Assembly: GCF_001513955.1 (NCBI RefSeq)
Contig: NZ_KQ948153.1
Span: forward strand, 348,575-412,574
Reading direction: 5' to 3'
Length of the DNA stretch: 64,000 bases
From: Streptomyces pseudovenezuelae
GTDB taxonomy: Bacteria > Actinomycetota > Actinomycetes > Streptomycetales > Streptomycetaceae
Under the pieces are notes generated by a model that was given only the letters and a program-made list of their open reading frames with translations, ran no database searches and was not told where the DNA came from. Shown here in pieces: positions 18,334 through 26,848 of this stretch (position 1 is its first letter; each line of letters begins with the position of its first letter). A program made the position numbers and the translations under genes.

Positions 18334-19608
18334 ATGCGCCGTCGACTGATCCAGTCCACGCTCGCCGTGGTGCTCGTGGTGATCGCCGTCTTCGGCGTCT
18401 CCCTCGTCATCGTCGAGACCCGCACCATCAGCAACAGTGCCCAGGAGCGGGTCGACTCCGAGGCGATCCGGCTGGCCGGGATCGTGGACAGCCGGCTGTT
18501 CGCCGCGGAGGACGTGACCGCGGAGATCCTGCGCGACCAGGTCGCGCAGGAACGGTACGCCGTGATCCGGATCCCCGGGAAGGAGCCGATCGAGGTCGGC
18601 ACCAAGTCCTCCGGTGAGGTCATCAGCTCCACCGAGAAGGGCGAGGAGGGCGAGACGGTCACCGTGCAGGAGCCGCGCTCCTCGGTGACCCGGGAGGTCG
18701 GCCGCACCCTGCTGATCATCGGCCTGGTGGCGCTGCTCGCGGTGATCGCCGCGGTGCTCCTCGCGATCCGGCAGGCCAACAAGCTGGCCTCGCCGCTGAC
18801 CGACCTCGCCGAGACCGCCGAACGCCTCGGCTCCGGCGATCCCAGGCCCCGGCACAAGCGCTACGGCGTCCCCGAGCTGGACCGGGTCGCCGATGTGCTG
18901 GACTCCTCGGCCGAGCGCATCGCCCGCATGCTGACGGCGGAACGGCGCCTGGCCGCCGACGCCTCGCACCAGTTGCGGACCCCGCTGACCGCCCTGTCGA
19001 TGCGCCTGGAGGAGATCACCCTCACCGACGACCCGGACACGGTGAAGGAGGAGGCGAACGTCGCGCTCACGCAGGTGGAGCGGCTGACGGACGTGGTCGA
19101 GCGGCTGCTGACGAACTCCCGCGACCCCCGGGCCGGCAACGCGGTCACCTTCGACCTCGACGAGGTCATCCAGCAGCAGCTCGCCGAGTGGCGGCCCGCG
19201 TACCGCAGTGCCGGCCGGGCGATCGTGAGCTCGGGCAAACGCCATCTCACGGCGGTCGGCACGCCGGGCGCGGTGGCCCAGGTGCTGGCCGCGCTGATCG
19301 AGAACTCCCTCATGCACGGCGGCGGCACGGTGGCCCTGCGCACCCGCGTCACCGGCAACCAGGCCGTCATCGAGGTCACGGACGAGGGCCCCGGAGTCCC
19401 CGCCGACCTCGGCGCGCGGATCTTCGAGCGCACGATCAGCGGCCGCAACTCCACGGGTATCGGCCTGGCGGTCGCCCGGGACCTGGCGGAGGCCGACGGC
19501 GGCCGTCTGGAGATGCTCCAGGCCCAGCCCCCGGTCTTCGGACTGTTCCTGTCCCGCACCCCGCTGCGGTCGGCGGTGCTGGACGACGACGAGCCGACGG
19601 TGCGGTGA
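18334..19608 (+). CDS. Membrane sensor histidine kinase
   Basis: A 424-residue kinase. Membrane helices lie at about 8-28 and 125-145, enclosing a roughly 95-residue extracytoplasmic sensor with no cysteine. A HAMP linker follows (about 147-200), then HisKA with H212 in DASHQLRTPL, and the ATPase domain with the N box ALIENSLMHG, VTDEGPGVP and STGIGLAVARDL. GGTAAGAGG precedes the ATG. It is the partner of the response regulator just upstream. The signal is unknown; the compact acidic sensor suggests an envelope or ion cue, but this is a guess. Confidence 0.92.
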   Translation: MRRRLIQSTLAVVLVVIAVFGVSLVIVETRTISNSAQERVDSEAIRLAGIVDSRLFAAEDVTAEILRDQVAQERYAVIRIPGKEPIEVGTKSSGEVISSTEKGEEGETVTVQEPRSSVTREVGRTLLIIGLVALLAVIAAVLLAIRQANKLASPLTDLAETAERLGSGDPRPRHKRYGVPELDRVADVLDSSAERIARMLTAERRLAADASHQLRTPLTALSMRLEEITLTDDPDTVKEEANVALTQVERLTDVVERLLTNSRDPRAGNAVTFDLDEVIQQQLAEWRPAYRSAGRAIVSSGKRHLTAVGTPGAVAQVLAALIENSLMHGGGTVALRTRVTGNQAVIEVTDEGPGVPADLGARIFERTISGRNSTGIGLAVARDLAEADGGRLEMLQAQPPVFGLFLSRTPLRSAVLDDDEPTVR

Positions 19609-19670
19609 GCTGCGCGGCTTGAGCGGTGGCGGTGCGGGGGTGGCTGGTCGGGTGCGGGCTGGTGGGGGGC

Positions 19671-19702
19671 GGCCGTTTTTGCGCAGTTCCCCGCGCCCCT
19701 GA
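19671..19702. repeat. Dispersed Streptomyces 3'-flanking repeat (GCGCAGTTCCCCGCGCCCC)
   Basis: The stretch GGCCGTTTTTGCGCAGTTCC followed by CCGCGCCCCTGA lies between the convergent kinase and GtrA genes. I recognise it as a sequence seen after many Streptomyces genes, often with the G/T-rich lead (GGTGCGGG...) that is also present here. A trimmed relative (CTTCCCCGCGCCCCTT) occurs at 37272-37287. Its function is unknown. Confidence 0.6.
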
Positions 19703-19725
19703 GCCGCTCCCGGAGTGCGTGAGCG

Positions 19726-20241
19726 TCAGAGGACTCGCTGGCGTGGTCGGAGTTTCCTGGCCGCACCCTGCTCGGCCTCCTCCAGGAAGGACTCCGCGCT
19801 CGCCACCGCCTCGCGGGCGGGGAGGGTCTTGAAGACCCAGCTGCGGTAGGACCAGAAGCGGAAGAGGGTGGCGATACCGATGCCGACGAACTTGAAGATG
19901 TTGCTCTGCAGCGGGCTGTCCCAGCCGAAGCCGTAGGTCGCGGCGTAGAGGATGCCGTTCTCGATGACCAGGCCGACCACGCTGAACAGCAGGAACAGGG
20001 TCAGTTCCTTCGTGCGGCCGCTCTTGTCGCGGTCGCGGTACGTGAAGTAACGGAACCCTATGTAGTTGAAGACGATCGACACGACCGTGGCGACGACGCT
20101 CGCCCGGACCACCGGAAGGTCGGTGAGATGCCGGACGATGTTGAAGACGACGAGGTTGACGAGGAGCCCCGCTCCGCCCACCGCACCGAATTTGGCGACC
20201 TCGCGAACGATCCTTCGCAACCCTGAGGAACCATGTCCCAT
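19726..20241 (-). CDS. GtrA-family membrane protein
   Basis: A 171-residue protein with four predicted membrane helices and the GtrA pattern: KFGAVGGAGLLVNLVVFNIV, then NYIGFRYFTYRD, VENGILYA and FRFWSYRSWVF near the end. GtrA proteins are thought to move undecaprenyl-linked sugars across the membrane for surface glycosylation. The C-terminus is a charged cytosolic tail. It is divergent from purK, and its partner glycosyltransferase is not adjacent. GT2 enzymes elsewhere in the window (38890, 57492) are candidates only by proximity. Confidence 0.85.
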   Translation of the reverse strand: MGHGSSGLRRIVREVAKFGAVGGAGLLVNLVVFNIVRHLTDLPVVRASVVATVVSIVFNYIGFRYFTYRDRDKSGRTKELTLFLLFSVVGLVIENGILYAATYGFGWDSPLQSNIFKFVGIGIATLFRFWSYRSWVFKTLPAREAVASAESFLEEAEQGAARKLRPRQRVL

Positions 20242-20406
20242 GGTCGTACAGGCCCCCAGTCGATTGGTTTCGTCAACTCAGCCATGCTAACCACCCCTCC
20301 TGCCCAATGCCTGTGGATGAACTCACACACAGGGAAACAAGCTGGTAAGAGGACCGGTGAGAGGCGCGGAATTCGGCCGCCGTGGCGCGACCGATACCCT
20401 GGGCTC

Positions 20407-21546
20407 GTGACGTTCCCGGTAGTCGGCATGGTCGGCGGGGGCCAGCTCGCGCGTATGACACACGAGGCAGGCATCCCGCTCGGCATCAGGTTCAAGCTTC
20501 TCAGTGACACCCCTCAGGATTCCGCGGCGCAGGTGGTGAGCGATGTCGTCATCGGCGATTATCGCGACCTCGACACGCTGCGCGAGTTCGCGCGCGGGTG
20601 CGATGTGATCACCTTCGATCACGAGCACGTACCCACCGAGCACCTCAGGGCTCTGGAGGCGGACGGCATTCCCGTGCGCCCCGGCCCCGACGCGCTAGTG
20701 CACGCCCAGGACAAGGGTGTGATGCGCGCGCGGCTCGACGCGATCGGTGTGCCGTGCCCACGGCACCGGATCGTCCGCGATCCCGAGGACGTGGCGGCCT
20801 TCGCGGCGGAGGGTGACGGCTTCCCCGTCGTCCTCAAGACCGTCCGCGGCGGATACGACGGCAAGGGCGTGTGGGTCGTGGACTCCGCCGAGGAGGCCGC
20901 CGACCCCTTCCGGGCGGGCGTCCCCGTCCTCGCCGAGGAAAAGGTCGACTACGTCCGCGAGCTCGCCGCCAACGTCGTACGGTCGCCGCACGGCCAGGCC
21001 GTCGCCTACCCGGTCGTCGAGTCCCAGCAGGTCAACGGCGTCTGCGACACGGTGATCGCCCCGGCCCCCGACCTGGACGAGTCCCTGGCCCTCAGGGCCG
21101 AGGAGCTGGCCCTCAACATCGCCAAGGAACTGGACGTCGTCGGCCACCTCGCCGTCGAGCTGTTCCAGACCCGCGACGGCCGCATCCTCGTCAACGAACT
21201 CGCGATGCGCCCGCACAACTCCGGCCACTGGTCGATGGACGGGGCGATCACCTCGCAGTTCGCCAACCACGTCCGGGCCGTCCTGGACCTCCCGCTCGGC
21301 GACCCGCGTCCCCGCGCGAAGTGGACCGTGATGGTCAACGTCCTCGGCGGCGACTTCCCCGACATGTACTCCGCGTACCTGCACTGCATGGCCCGCGACC
21401 CCAAGCTGAAGATCCACATGTACGGCAAGGACGTGAAGCCCGGACGCAAGGTGGGCCACGTCAACACCTACGGCGACGACCTGGACGACGTTCTCGAACG
21501 CGCACGTCACGCTGCCGGCTACCTGAGAGGCACGATCACCGATTGA
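20407..21546 (+). CDS. purK: N5-carboxyaminoimidazole ribonucleotide synthase
   Basis: A 379-residue ATP-grasp enzyme that carboxylates AIR with ATP and bicarbonate in purine synthesis. It has GMVGGGQLARM at the N-terminus, the ATP-grasp segments VLKTVRGGYDGKGVWVV and AVELFQ...VNELAMRPHNSGHW. I place the start at GTG 20407, where family homology begins; the open frame extends back 58 codons into the GtrA promoter region. It normally pairs with purE, but here the two genes are separated by a tnpB remnant. Confidence 0.93.
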   Translation: MTFPVVGMVGGGQLARMTHEAGIPLGIRFKLLSDTPQDSAAQVVSDVVIGDYRDLDTLREFARGCDVITFDHEHVPTEHLRALEADGIPVRPGPDALVHAQDKGVMRARLDAIGVPCPRHRIVRDPEDVAAFAAEGDGFPVVLKTVRGGYDGKGVWVVDSAEEAADPFRAGVPVLAEEKVDYVRELAANVVRSPHGQAVAYPVVESQQVNGVCDTVIAPAPDLDESLALRAEELALNIAKELDVVGHLAVELFQTRDGRILVNELAMRPHNSGHWSMDGAITSQFANHVRAVLDLPLGDPRPRAKWTVMVNVLGGDFPDMYSAYLHCMARDPKLKIHMYGKDVKPGRKVGHVNTYGDDLDDVLERARHAAGYLRGTITD

Positions 21547-22649
21547 CCTCCGCCCCTCCCGGCAAGGGAGGGGCTTGTCATGGTTCGCGCCATGACGTTT
21601 CCTGCTTCATCGCCGATTGCCCGCCCGGAGGAACTCCGTTGGGGTCTTACACCGGCTCCACAGGCCGACACCGCCAGCCCGGCGGCCAAAATAATCTTTG
21701 CGGCGTTGTGGTCCCGGTCGTGCTGGGTGCCGCAGCCCTCGCATGTCCATCGGCGGACGTTCAAGGGCAGTTCGTCGCGGATCAGGCCACACGCGGAGCA
21801 GGTCTTGCTCGACGGGAAGAAACGGTCGACCGCAATCAGTTCACGCCCGTATCAGGCGCATTTGTACTCCAGCAGGGAGCGCAACTCCGTCCACGAGGCA
21901 TCGGATATCGCACGGGCCAGAGTGCGATTGCCGAGCAAAGCGCGGACGGTCAGATCCTCGAGTTCTTGCTGGGCTTTGCCGAGGCGGGCTCGGTCCCTCC
22001 GCTCAAACCTTGGATTGGTGATCTTCTCCCCGGTGGAGAGGGTGAGCAGGGTGGTGAGTCCGGCGTCGAGCCCCACCGCCGTCTCTGTGCTCGGTCCCGG
22101 ATCGACGCTGCCTTCCACGAGCAGGCTGACGAACCAACGCCCTGCCCTGTCCCTAGAGATGGTGGCCGTGGACGGTTCGGTTCCTTCCGGAAGAGGGCGC
22201 GACCACACGATGGCCAACGGCTCACCCATCTTGGCCAGCGTGAGTTCCCCGTCGCGGAAGCGGAACGCCGAGCGTGTGTACTCGGCAGACGCCTTCGACC
22301 TCTTCTTCGACTTGAAGCGCGGATAGCGGGCCCGTTTGTCGAAGAAAGCCGAGTACGCGCTCTGCAGATGCCGCAACGACTGCTGCAACGGCACGGAGGA
22401 GACTTGTGTCAGAAAGCCGTGCTCTTCGGTCTTCTTCCACTCCGTGAGCATCGCCGATGTCTCCACGTAGGAGATCCTGCGGTGCTCCAGAGTCCAGGCC
22501 CTGGACCGGGCATCGAGCGCCATGTTGTAGACCTTGCGCACGCAGCCGAAAGTCCGCAGCAGCTCTGCTGCCTGATCCGCAGTCGGATAGAAGCGGTACT
22601 TGAAAGCCCGCTTTACGCACTTGGCGCAGTTGATCCCCACGTCTCGCAC
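21519..22649 (-). pseudogene. tnpB: Degenerate IS200/IS605-type tnpB (OrfB)
   Basis: A single frame of 377 codons with two lesions. It opens with the TnpB N-terminus (KRAFKYRFYPTADQAAELL). At about 22000 an in-frame deletion fuses LGKAQQEL directly to EDLTVRALL, removing roughly 45-50 family residues. At 21849-21851 a TGA replaces the usual Trp of LLEYKxxWYG. After it, the same frame continues with the zinc finger (TCSACG...CEGCG) and HDRDHNAAK, where the third RuvC acid lies. Both active halves are recognisable, so decay is recent. The frame ends inside purK, past the element's own end. Confidence 0.88.
21553..21596. mobile_element. Paired hairpins at the tnpB 3' end (putative IS right end)
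   Basis: CCCCTCCC/GGGAGGGG (21553-21573, loop GGCAA) and GTCATGG/CCATGAC (21577-21596-ish, loop TTCGCG) are two perfect stems, 7 bases after the purK stop. IS200/IS605 elements carry subterminal hairpins recognised by TnpA, and the TnpB guide RNA comes from this end. The first stem could also serve as the purK-side terminator. The exact element boundary is not visible. Confidence 0.5.
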
Positions 22650-22789
22650 GCTAGCGTTTCCGATGTAAGCCTGTCTGGCGGGCTGAGAATCCTGTTGTAC
22701 GACGGCCCGGACGAACTGCTGTCACATGTGAGCCGGGCAGCCACCCGAACCAATCGGCCGAGGCCGAGCAGGTATGCAAGGAGAATGAG

Positions 22790-23311
22790 ATGAGCCCCGT
22801 TGTAGGCATCGTCATGGGGTCGGACAGCGACTGGCCCGTCATGGAGGCCGCCGCCCAGGCCCTCGACGAGTTCGAGATCGAGTACGAGGTCGACGTCGTC
22901 TCCGCGCACCGCATGCCGCACGAGATGATCGCGTACGGCGAGCAGGCGGCCGAGCGGGGCCTGAAGGCGATCATCGCGGGGGCCGGAGGAGCCGCCCACC
23001 TCCCGGGCATGCTCGCCTCCGTCACCCCCCTCCCGGTGATCGGTGTCCCGGTCCCGCTGAAGTACCTCGACGGCATGGACTCGTTGCTGTCGATCGTGCA
23101 GATGCCGGCCGGCGTCCCGGTCGCGACCGTCTCCGTCGGCGGCGCCCGCAACGCCGGTCTGCTCGCGGCCCGTATCCTCGCCGCGCACGACGAGGAACTC
23201 CTCGGCCGGATGCGGGAGTTCCAGCAGGAGCTCAACGACCAGGCCACCGAGAAGGGCAAGCGCCTTCGGGCCAAGGTCGAGGGCTCCAACGGCTTCGGCT
23301 TCGGCAAGTGA
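22790..23311 (+). CDS. purE: N5-carboxyaminoimidazole ribonucleotide mutase
   Basis: A 173-residue class I PurE that isomerises N5-CAIR to CAIR. The motifs are GIVMGSDSDWPVM, VVSAHRMP and AGAGGAAHLPGM, all intact. AAGGAG lies upstream of the ATG. It must have been in one operon with purK; the tnpB remnant now separates them by 1.24 kb, so it needs either read-through or its own promoter. Its stop overlaps the GTG of the dipeptidase gene. Confidence 0.95.
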   Translation: MSPVVGIVMGSDSDWPVMEAAAQALDEFEIEYEVDVVSAHRMPHEMIAYGEQAAERGLKAIIAGAGGAAHLPGMLASVTPLPVIGVPVPLKYLDGMDSLLSIVQMPAGVPVATVSVGGARNAGLLAARILAAHDEELLGRMREFQQELNDQATEKGKRLRAKVEGSNGFGFGK

Positions 23312-24495
23312 CCGCCGAGGACTCGTCGGCGACGGCCCGGGAACTCCTGCGCGAGTTCCCGGTCGTCGACGGCCACAACGACCTGCCCTGGGCGCTGCGC
23401 GAACAGGTCCGCTACGACCTCGACGCCCGTGACATCGCCACCGACCAGTCGGCCCACCTGCACACCGACCTGGCCCGGCTGCGGGCCGGCGGCGTCGGCG
23501 CGCAGTACTGGTCGGTGTACGTCCGCTCGGATCTGCCCGACGCGGTGCCGGCGACGCTGGAACAGATCGACTGCGTACGGCAGTTGATCGCGCGGTACCC
23601 GTCCGCGCTGCGGGCCGCGCGGACCGCCGCGGACATGGAGGCGGCGCGCGCGGAAGGCCGTATCGCCTCGCTCATGGGGGCCGAGGGCGGCCACTCGATC
23701 GCCAACTCCCTCGCCACGCTCCGCGCGTTGTACGCGCTCGGCGTGCGCTACATGACCCTCACCCACAACGACAACGTGGACTGGGCGGACTCGGCGACGG
23801 ACGAGCCCGGCGTGGGGGGCCTGTCGGCCTTCGGCCGCGCGGTGGTCCGGGAGATGAACCGCGAGGGCATGCTCGTGGACCTCTCGCACGTGGCGGCGAC
23901 GACCATGCGGGACGCGCTCGACGCCTCGCTGGCGCCGGTGATCTTCTCCCACTCCTCCGCGCGGGCGGTGTGCGACCACCCGCGCAACGTCCCGGACGAC
24001 GTGCTGGAGCGCCTGCCGTCCAACGGGGGCATGGCGATGGTGACCTTCGTGCCTAAGTTCGTCCTCCAGGCCGCCGTCGACTGGACGGCCGCCGCCGACG
24101 AGAACATGCGCGAGCACGGCTTCCACCACCTCGCGACCACCCCCGAGGCGATGAAGGTGCACCGCGCCTTCGAGGAGCGCACCCCGCGCCCGGTCGCCAC
24201 GGTCTCCACCGTCGCCGACCATCTGGACCACATGCGCGAGGTGGCCGGCGTGGACCACATCGGCATCGGCGGCGACTACGACGGCACGGCCTTCACCCCT
24301 GACGGCCTGAACGACGTCTCCGGCTACCCGAACCTCATCGCCGAGCTCCTGGACCGCGGCTGGTCCCGCCCCGACCTCGCCAAGCTGACCTGGCAGAACG
24401 CGGTACGCGTGCTGGGCGCGGCGGAGGACGTGGCGAGGGACGTCCGGTCGACGCGAGGACCGTCCAACGCGACCCTCTCCGAGCTCGACGGCTGA
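23308..24495 (+). CDS. Membrane dipeptidase-family (M19) peptidase
   Basis: A 395-residue binuclear zinc dipeptidase. All ligands are present: VVDGHNDLPWAL (H and D), MGAEGGHSI (bridging E), VDLSHV (H), IFSHSSAR (H) and GIGGDYDG (D). M19 enzymes cleave dipeptides and some beta-lactams. GTG 23308 overlaps the purE stop (GTGA), so it is co-translated with purE, a coupling of purine synthesis and peptide salvage whose reason is unclear. No signal peptide is seen, which suggests a cytosolic enzyme, unlike the anchored mammalian form. Confidence 0.9.
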   Translation: MTAEDSSATARELLREFPVVDGHNDLPWALREQVRYDLDARDIATDQSAHLHTDLARLRAGGVGAQYWSVYVRSDLPDAVPATLEQIDCVRQLIARYPSALRAARTAADMEAARAEGRIASLMGAEGGHSIANSLATLRALYALGVRYMTLTHNDNVDWADSATDEPGVGGLSAFGRAVVREMNREGMLVDLSHVAATTMRDALDASLAPVIFSHSSARAVCDHPRNVPDDVLERLPSNGGMAMVTFVPKFVLQAAVDWTAAADENMREHGFHHLATTPEAMKVHRAFEERTPRPVATVSTVADHLDHMREVAGVDHIGIGGDYDGTAFTPDGLNDVSGYPNLIAELLDRGWSRPDLAKLTWQNAVRVLGAAEDVARDVRSTRGPSNATLSELDG

Positions 24496-24647
24496 CCGCC
24501 CGGGGCGCCTTCGACCTGGTGGGCGGGGCGGGGCACGGCACCCGAACCGCCGTACCCCCGAACGCCCCGCCCACCAGGAAGCCCTCCGCGCTCCGTGCGA
24601 CGGTGACCGTACGGCGATCAGAAAGATCACGACGTACGGAGCCCGTC

Positions 24648-25760
24648 ATGGCAGATCTCCAGGACGAACTGCACCCCCCGGCCGAGGTGGGAGGGCTGCC
24701 CCAGCTCCTCGGGGCCGTGCCGGAGCTGTGCGCCTCCGGCTCCGACCCGGACGCCGACCTGCTGGAGCGTGCCCGTGCCCTTCTCGCGGCGCACCCCGTC
24801 GCCGACGGTTACAGCGGGCTGCCCTGGGCCCTGAGGCACCTGCCCTGGTTCGATCTGGAGGTCGGTGAGAGCGCGGTGGACACGGATGTGCCGAGGCTCA
24901 GGGAGGGGCACGTGGGCGCCCTGATGTGGTCGCTGCACCTGCCCGAGGGGCTGGACGGGGACCGGGCCGTCGGTGCCACCCTGGAACAGCTCGACCTGGT
25001 GAAGACCGTCGTACGCAACCACCCGGAGGGCCTGCGCCTGGCCCGCACGGCGGGACAGACCACCGACGCCCGCAACTGCGGCCGCGCCGCCGTCCTGCTC
25101 GGGCCCGCGGGCGCCGCCGCCCTCGGCGACTCGCTCGGCATCCTGCGCTCCCTGCACGCCCTCGGTCTGCGCGCCCTCACCCTGTCCGGGGTGTCCTGGG
25201 CGAGCGCGGCGGGGCTCACCCGGTTCGGCGAGGAGGTGCTGCGCGAGATGAACCGGCTCGGAGTCCTCGCCGACCTCTCCGGCGCCTCCGACGCCACCGT
25301 CCGGCGGACCCTGGCCGTGTCCAAGGCGCCGGTGCTCTTCAGCCGCTCCGCCGCCCGCGCCCTGCGCCCCCACCCGGCCAACCTCCCCGACGACCTGCTC
25401 GCCGAGCTGGGCGCCGCCAAGGGCCTGTGCATGGTGCCGCTGACCGCCGAGCAGACCGGCCCGACGGTCCGGGACGTCGCCGACCACCTCGACCATGTGC
25501 GCGCGGTCGCGGGCGCCGAGTGCGTGGGCCTGTCCGGCACCTACGACGCCGGCACCGCCCACCCGCAGGAGCTCGGCGACGCCTCCTGCTACCCGCACCT
25601 CGTCGCCGAGCTGCTGCGCCGGGGCTGGGACGAGGCCGGCCTCGCGCTGCTGACCTGGGGCAATGTCCAGCGGCTGCTGCGCGAGTCCGACTTCACCGCG
25701 AAGGCGGCCCAGCAGCGGCGCCCGCCCTCCACGGCCAAGATCGCCGAGCTCGACGGATAG
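24648..25760 (+). CDS. Catalytically dead M19 dipeptidase homologue
   Basis: A 370-residue paralogue of the preceding gene. The alignment is easy (LPWALR, GATLEQLDLVK, REMNRLGVLADLS, NLPDDLL, VADHLDHVRAVAG). Yet every metal or catalytic position is changed: HxD becomes YSG, the bridging Glu in GAEGG becomes Ala (GPAGA), DLSH becomes DLSG, FSHS becomes FSRS and GGDYDG becomes SGTYDA. The frame is otherwise intact with good codon usage, so it is not a decaying gene. It probably works as a binding or regulatory pseudoenzyme. ATG 24648 has GGAG six bases upstream. Confidence 0.85.
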   Translation: MADLQDELHPPAEVGGLPQLLGAVPELCASGSDPDADLLERARALLAAHPVADGYSGLPWALRHLPWFDLEVGESAVDTDVPRLREGHVGALMWSLHLPEGLDGDRAVGATLEQLDLVKTVVRNHPEGLRLARTAGQTTDARNCGRAAVLLGPAGAAALGDSLGILRSLHALGLRALTLSGVSWASAAGLTRFGEEVLREMNRLGVLADLSGASDATVRRTLAVSKAPVLFSRSAARALRPHPANLPDDLLAELGAAKGLCMVPLTAEQTGPTVRDVADHLDHVRAVAGAECVGLSGTYDAGTAHPQELGDASCYPHLVAELLRRGWDEAGLALLTWGNVQRLLRESDFTAKAAQQRRPPSTAKIAELDG

Positions 25761-25962
25761 CCGGGCCGGCGGCCGGCGGAGCTGCACCGGGTCGATCCGG
25801 CGGCGACGCGTGAGGGCCGGGCCGGGCGGAGGGCGATGACGCGGTGCGGGGCCGGTCCTGCGGCGGCGAGATCGCCCGGCCGGGCGGATGGCCGGGCGAC
25901 GTCGTACGGGACCGGTCCGGCACGGGCGCCGGTCGGAGTCGGTGGCCGGCCGACGGCCGGTG

Positions 25963-26346
25963 CTACACCGGGTCGATCCGGCACAGGCAGAAGGGGTGCC
26001 CCGCCGGATCCGCGTAGACCCGGAAGTCCTCTTTGTCCTCGGCGTGCAGCAGCCGCGCGCCCAGCTCCAGCACCTTGGCCTCGGCCGCGTCGATCTCCTC
26101 CCACGTGGTCCCGCCGTCGAAGTCGAGGTGGAACTGCTGGGAGTTGCGGTCCGCCCGCGGCCACTCGGGCGGGGTCAGCCCCGGCGCGCTCTGGAAGGCC
26201 AGCCGGGGGCCGGCCGGGACGCGCAGGACCACCCAGTCGGGGTCGTCGTCCTCCGGGGTGCCGCCCACGATCCCGGCGTAGAAGCGGGCGAGCGCGCGGG
26301 GGTCGGGGCAGTCGATCACGACGGAGCGGAAACGGGCGACAGTCAC
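25963..26346 (-). CDS. VOC (glyoxalase-like) family protein
   Basis: A 127-residue single-domain VOC protein: FRSVVIDCPDPRALARFYAG at the N-terminus, QQFHLDFDGG in the middle and RVYADPAGHPFCLCR at the end. The His/Glu metal set is partial, so it may be an enzyme, a resistance protein or a binding protein; the substrate is unknown. GTG 26346 follows AGGAGG. It is 26 bases downstream of a close paralogue, with which it shares about half its residues, so this is a tandem duplication in one operon. Confidence 0.8.
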   Translation of the reverse strand: MTVARFRSVVIDCPDPRALARFYAGIVGGTPEDDDPDWVVLRVPAGPRLAFQSAPGLTPPEWPRADRNSQQFHLDFDGGTTWEEIDAAEAKVLELGARLLHAEDKEDFRVYADPAGHPFCLCRIDPV

Positions 26347-26372
26347 GAGGTCCTCCTGGTTCGACCGGGGGT

Positions 26373-26732
26373 TCAGCAGGCGCAGAGGCAGAACGGGTGC
26401 CCCGCCGGGTCCGCGTACACACGGAAGGTGCGGGAGCGGTCCTCGGTGTCCAGCGGCCTCGCCCCGAGCGCCAGCACCTCCTTCTCGGCCGCGTCCAGGT
26501 CCGGGACCGTCAGGTCCAGGTGGAACTGCTGCGAGGCGTCGGGGGCGGGCCACTTCGGCGGTACGAATCCGGGGGCGGCCTGGAAGGCCAGCGACGGTCC
26601 GCCGGGGGTCCGCAGGTCCACCCAGTCCCCCTCGCCCTCGACGGTGCCGCCGAGGACACCGGCGTAGAAATCGGCGAGCGCGCGCGGGTCCGGACAGTCC
26701 AGTACGACGACTCCGAGTTCGGCGACGGCCAT
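26373..26732 (-). CDS. VOC (glyoxalase-like) family protein, paralogue
   Basis: A 119-residue protein closely like its downstream neighbour (VVLDCPDPRALADFYAG, QQFHLDLTV, FRVYADPAGHPFCLC). The start is ATG 26732 with GGAGG upstream; the frame is open further to 26801, but that stretch overlaps the operator. It is the first gene of the two-gene VOC operon and divergent from a CGNR-type regulator, which probably controls it. Confidence 0.8.
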   Translation of the reverse strand: MAVAELGVVVLDCPDPRALADFYAGVLGGTVEGEGDWVDLRTPGGPSLAFQAAPGFVPPKWPAPDASQQFHLDLTVPDLDAAEKEVLALGARPLDTEDRSRTFRVYADPAGHPFCLCAC

Positions 26733-26750
26733 GCTTCCTCCTTGAAGCGG

Positions 26751-26812
26751 GGTTACCTGTAAGAGCGGGTAACCAGTAACGGTTACCGCATGCTCCCGCA
26801 TCGGAGGTAACG
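26751..26812. promoter_or_regulatory. Clustered GGTWACC operator between VOC operon and CGNR regulator
   Basis: GGTTACC (26751), GGTAACC (26768), GGTTACC (26781) and the near-copy GGTAACG (26806) lie in the 116-base divergent region. The second and third make a perfect 7-bp inverted repeat around AGTAAC, and the first and second make another around a 10-base spacer. A palindrome CTAGCTAG follows at about 26828. Binding by the adjacent CGNR protein is an inference. Confidence 0.6.
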
Positions 26813-26848
26813 TCGCAAGGCAATTCCCTAGCTAGGTAGCGTGCAGCC

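Noticed and set aside
21852..22649. A working TnpB nuclease gene
   Set aside because: A premature TGA removes the zinc finger and third catalytic acid, and the middle is deleted by about 45-50 residues.
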